Below, one piece after another: positions 1 to 6,000 of a stretch of DNA of 8,787 nt. The stretch lies in NCBI GenBank assembly GCA_037134755.1, contig JBAXLO010000195.1, positions 1 through 8,787 of the forward strand, written 5' to 3'. The translations under genes and the position numbers were made by a program. Numbering within the stretch: the stretch's first letter is position 1; each line of letters opens with the position of its first letter. The notes below the pieces were generated by a model that was not told the origin of the DNA, ran no database searches, and saw only the letters and a list, made by a program, of their open reading frames with translations. This stretch comes from JBAXLO01 sp037134755. Its GTDB lineage: Bacteria; Bacteroidota; Bacteroidia; Bacteroidales; JACABE01.

Positions 1-56
1 TTAGCAGCCAACTCGTCAATTTCGCCCAAACGCATTGATACAGGAGTGTTTGTCAT
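1..56 (-). CDS. Possible 5' end of a downstream gene, overlapping the stop codon (ATGA)
   Basis: An ATG at 56-54 overlaps the TGA of the large gene and opens a frame that runs off the window edge: MTNTPVSMRLGEIDELAA plus a partial codon. There is no signal peptide, so it is not the start of the PorP/SprF-type outer-membrane protein that often follows type IX adhesin genes. The TPVSMRL opening vaguely recalls ribbon-helix-helix DNA-binding proteins, but 18 residues are too few to assign a family. No ribosome binding site is visible. The bases are about 46% GC by my count, against about 30% in the neighbouring gene. The stretch could equally be foreign DNA or the far side of an assembly join. 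Confidence 0.3.
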   Translation of the reverse strand, partial: MTNTPVSMRLGEIDELAA

Positions 57-3000
57 GTACCAAAATTACAATAAATTGAATTATTAGTCGAAAACTCATT
101 AAGTGGTTTTGAGTGAACAGTTATTGTAGCGGAATTACTATCAATACAACCTGAACTATTAGCAATCAAAACAACATGAAACTGCGTATCATTACAAGCA
201 TTATTATTAATAAAAGTCTGAATAAAAGGTGTAGTTAAAACAGATGAATTCCCATTCCCAAATTTCCATATATAAGTATTGTAATTAAGACTATCAGTTT
301 GATTAGTAAATTGTATATTTAATGGAGTACAACCTGAATTAAAATTTTCTGTAAATAAAGAATGTGGTTTAAATTTAACATGAATAGTCATTGTAGTATC
401 TGATGGACAATTATATTGATTGTTTACAGAAAGATTGACCTGATAAACACCAGATGTATTATATATATGCTGCGGATTAGTTAATAAACTAATAGAACTA
501 CTATCACCAAAATCCCAAATATAATTTGTAATATCATTTAGAGGACACGAAAAACTAACTATCTGCTCAGCACAAGGAAAATCAATAAAAGTAATAACAG
601 GCTTAGCGTAAGGAAGAACTCTAATTGTGTCACTTCGTGTTGTATCATAACTACATCCATTTGTAACAACAAGAGTGGTAATATAATTACCAGGATTTTG
701 ATATTGATGATCAGGATTATGAGAATTACTTACATTTCCATCACCAAAATTCCAGAAAGAAGTTGTATTAGCAGTAGAGTAATTAGAGAATTGGACATGA
801 AGAGGCACACAACCTTTTAATGTATCAATACCCATAAAAGCATTTACCGTATTAGGAAAAACATGAATTTGTTTAATAAGAGTATCTGAACCACAAGCAT
901 TAATTGCAATTAGTTCTACATTATAAATTGTGTCATTAATACCTGTATAGAAAAAAGCATGAGCAATTTGATGACCAAAAATGATATTTTTAATTACAGG
1001 AGAACCATCACCAAAATTCCATTTTAAAGTATCAGGCAAACCTCTTATTGTATCAATAAATTGGATAGTAAGAGGTGAACAACCCCAAGATTGAGATATC
1101 CCGAAATCAACTTTAGGTTTAGGCTTAACAACAATAGTATCAAATTTAATTACGGAACCACATATATTTGATGTAGTAAGTTTTATAACATAAGTAGTAT
1201 CATAATCTCCTTGAGGATATGTAATACTAAAAGGTCCATTCAAAGAAGTAATATTACCAATGCCTAAATTCCATAAATAGTTCGTATTATATCCTGAAGA
1301 TTGATTCTGTATCGTAACATCTAACGGTGAGCATCCTTGATAAGTTGATAATGTGAAATCTGAAATAGGTAACTGTACTATATGAATAATACTTGAAATA
1401 GAGTCTTTGCATTGATAAGGTGAAGTAGCTATAAGTTTTATATTATAATATCCTTGAGCATTATAAATATGAAATGGAGAAACAAGTGTAGAATAATTCC
1501 CATCACCAAAATTCCATAGATATGATTGTCCATTTGTTGTATTATTAGTAAATTGAACATTTGATGTAAATTTACATGCTAAACTATCATTGTTAAATTG
1601 TACATCAGGATTGGGATAAATTGTTATAATCTTAGTAATTGTATTTGAAATATTGTTTGTATTAGTTATTGTTAGGGTTACAATATAATTTCCTGGAGAA
1701 AGATATGTATGAATTGGATTTTTAATGTTAGATGTATCTCCATCGCCGAATTCCCAATGCCAGTTATTTATAATACCTGTAGTATTAATTGAAGAATCTG
1801 TGAAATTTATTGGCAATCCAATACAAACATTTGATGAGTTAAAGTTTACAATAGGTAAAGGATTAACAGTAACTGAATGAACTATTGTATCTCTACAACC
1901 TGTACTATCTGATATAACAACTAATCTAATCTTGTATATACTGTCGATAACACCTGTATTTGTAAAAGTAATTGATGGATTAAGCAAATTAGATAATTGT
2001 CCATTATTAAAATCCCATGAATAAGTCAATGGAATTGGATATGATTGATTAGTAAAATTAACATTTAATGGATGCCCTCCTGCTGAAGGATTAGAACTAA
2101 ACTTAGCAACTGGATTTATAATAGTATTAAATGTTAATTGAAAAGTATCAGACTGGCATTCATGAATATTAGATGCAATTAACTTAATAATTACAGAATC
2201 ATTTTCATTATATATAGTATACCCTGGAAATTCATTTCCTATCCCTATTAAATTGTTATTAACATACCATTTCATAGTATCATTAGCATCTAAATATAAT
2301 TGTGGGTTTATAATTGTATTTGTTAATACAAAAGGGGCACATGATAATTGAATTAATGGAGAAAAATATGCTTTTGGATTAGGATGAATTATTATATTTT
2401 TAATTGTTGTATCTTTACAACCGTGTAATGTTGAAGCGATTAAACTAACTTGATAAATTGAATCTGTTATACCTGTATTAGTATAATTTGAAGAAGTATT
2501 CTGTAAATTAGACACACCTCCATTTCCAAAATCCCAATAAAAAGTCATTGTTGAGATATCTTCTCCATTATTAGGATTACTTGTGTTTGTATATAATTCT
2601 GTTAAAACAGAACAAGTATCTGTATTTGATGTTGTAAAGTTAACATTAGGATTAGGATATATTTTTATAAAATGTGTTATCGTATCCTTGCAGCTATTAG
2701 AATTAATTGCAGTAAGCAATATCTTATAATATAAATATGTAATTGAATTATTAACTGGTAAAGATATTGTTGGAGAAAATGATAAAGGTGTTGTTATAGT
2801 TATATTAGTAGTAGGAAGTACTGACCAATTATATGACGAAGAATATAAAGAAAAATTTATAGGTGTAATCTGTAAAGGACTACAACCAACACTGTCTATT
2901 ACATATTTAGCTACTGGTCTTGAGAATACTTTAACATTTTTAATAAGAGTATCTTTACACCCATCTACACTTGAAACAATAAGTCTAATTAAATAAATCG

Positions 3001-6000
3001 AATCTATGCCGGATTGATTATCTAAAAATGTTAAAGTAGGATTTGAAGCAATAGGATTAGAGATAATTACATTTGAAGAATTTAAAACATTCCATAAATA
3101 AGTTGTAATACCTTTTGAAATACTAATATTATTAATATTGATAACTGCCGGAGCACATACTGAGTCATCGCTAAATAAAAAATCTGCTTTTGGTTTTGGA
3201 TAAACTATTAGAGAATGTATAATTGTATCTGAACAACCAGATGAACTAACAGTTGCTTTTAATTTTACACTGTAAGCTGTATCAATATAATTACTATTAT
3301 TCACATAATTCATTATAGGATTCAAAAAAGTACTAAATTGATTATTCCCAAAATCCCAAAGATAATTTAAAGGTGTTGGAGTAGATTGATTTTGGAACAA
3401 TACTTCTAGAGGATGACAACCTGAAGTAGGTTGAATAAAAGATGCTTTAGGTAATGGTGATACAATAATCCTATAATCTATAAAATTGCCTAAACAACTA
3501 TTAGCTGATGTTGATATATGGTAAACTATAGAATCAGTAAACGTTCCAATATTAGTTAGTAATTGTATTGGTATTTGATTTGTACCACTAGATATAAAAC
3601 CTGTAATGGCTCCGCTATGAATAACATTCCAATTAAAAGTAGTATTTATTACATTTGATGTTAAATTTATTAAAGAGCTTGAATTACCGGAACATATATA
3701 TTGATCTAAAGAACTATTAGTTATAGTTGGTGTGGGTTTTATATTAATTGAAGACAGCGAACTAATACCACTACAACCATTAGAAATTGGAGTAACTATA
3801 TAATTTAAAACTCCAGAAACACTTGAATTATTCAAAAGCAATAGTTTAGGAACATTACCAGTCCCTAAAGGAATAAAACCACTTATAGAAACAGGAGCAG
3901 AAGCAATCCAATTATAAGTAGTTCCATTTATATTAGAAGAAAAGCTTAATATTGATGTAGAATCTCCTGAACATATAGTTTGTGTTTGTGGAATGATTGA
4001 TATAATAGGTTTTGGCTTTACTTCGACAGGAACAGTTATTGAGTTCCCACTACAACCACCAATAGAAGGCGTAATAACATAATAAACAGTATCAATAACA
4101 ATCAAAGTCGAATTAACAACTTGTGAGATCTGATTACCTGTGCCAGGAGAACATCCAGAAATACCAGAAGGGACATTAATAATCCAATTGAAAGTCGTAC
4201 CTGTTGAAGAGGATGAAATATCTATCTGTGTATTTGTTCCACTACAGATTGATTCATTATTTGGCGTAGCAACCACATTGGGTGTAGGATAAATAGAGAT
4301 ATTATAGTTTATTGGAATTCCTAAACATGAATTAAATACTGGAGTTATTGTAATTAATCCGGTTATTATATTTGATGTTAGATTTGCAGGAGCTATCCAT
4401 GAAAGTATATTTCCACTACCTGTAAGAGCTAACCCTATGTTGCTATTACTATTTGTCCAATTAATTGTAGAATTTGATGGATTACTTATAAATATTTGAC
4501 TAGGTATTATTCCTCCAGAACATACTGCAATATTAGTAACTGTATTAATAGTTGCAGACTGTTTAATAAGAACATTAAAACTAGTTGAATTGCCGATACA
4601 ACCATTTAATGTAGGTGTAACATTAATTATTCCTGAAATATTGTTTCCTGAAATATTTTGAGGAGCAATCCAACTAGAGATAGTTCCAGACCCAGATGAA
4701 CCTAGACCAATTGCAATATTATTGTTTGTCCATGAATATATTGAGCCCACTGGATTACTTGTAAAGTTTCCAATATTTATAGTATCACCCGGACAAAAAG
4801 TATAATTTGAAATATTATTTACAGTTGGTGTTGGTTTTATTTGAATAAGAAAATTCTTTGGCAAACCTATACAACCATTTAAAGAAGGTATTACTGTAAT
4901 TGTTCCATTAATTGAAATACTTGAATTATTTTGAGGAGCAATCCAACTAGCTAAATTACCTATGCCATTAGCTAGAATCCCAATTGAAGTATTTGAGTTT
5001 GTCCAAGTATAATTTGCACCAGTAGGTAAACTAGAAAAGTTACCTATATTTATAAATGAACTTGGGCAAGCACTGATATCACTTACAGAATTAATAGTAG
5101 GTGTTGGTTTAATATTAATTATAAAACTTGTATTTGCTCCAAAACAACCATTATTTATTGGTGTAACATTAATTATTCCTGTAATATTTAATCCTGTGTT
5201 ATTTGAAGGTGCAATCCAGTTTGAAATATTACCTATACCTGTAGCGGCAAGACCTATTAAGGTATCTGTATTGGTCCATGAAAAAGTAGAATTAACAGGA
5301 TTTGCAATAAAACCACCAACACTAACTGTCTGACCTGGACAAATATTGATATTAGAAATTGAACTAATTACAGGAGATGGTTTTACTATAACTTTAAAAC
5401 TCATTGGATTTCCTCCACAGCTATTAATATAAGGAGTTACTGTGATAATACCTATAATATTAGCTCCACTTATATTCAATGGTGCTATCCATGATGTTAT
5501 ATTACTACTGCCAATATTTCCCAATCCTATTGATGTATTAGAGTTAGTCCAAGAATAAATTATATTTGAAGGAATGCTAACAAAGTTACCAATATTAATT
5601 AAAGCACCTGAACATACAGAAACATCTGGTATCTGATTTAATACAGGAATAGGTAAAATAGTTATGGTAAAAATCATAGGATTACCAATACATGAATTTA
5701 ATGTTGGTATTACTGTAATAGTACTTACAATAATAGAACCAGTTGAATTATTAGGTGCTAACCAATTTGAAATATTACCAGAACCACTTGCTAATAGGCC
5801 AATATTAGTATTTGTATTAGTCCAGATAATTTGTGCATTAGTAGGATTTGATAAAAAATTCCCTAAATTTATTAATTGTCCTGAACAAACTGTAATATTA
5901 GATATTTGAGTTAAGGATGGTTTTGCATAAATTGTAATCATAAAAGATATTGTCATACCATAACAGCCATTAAAATAAGGAGTAACAGTAATTGTACTAA

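Noticed and set aside
1..55. Simple frameshift hiding the rest of the last PKD domain
   Set aside because: All three minus-strand frames beyond the stop were read. None gives a PKD strand or a W-x-F-G motif, although only about 18 codons are available, so this is not fully excluded.
5664..5909. 81-residue plus-strand open frame
   Set aside because: It lies antisense within the 91-residue repeat array, where codon bias and periodicity keep the opposite strand open. It has no recognisable domain, promoter or ribosome binding site.
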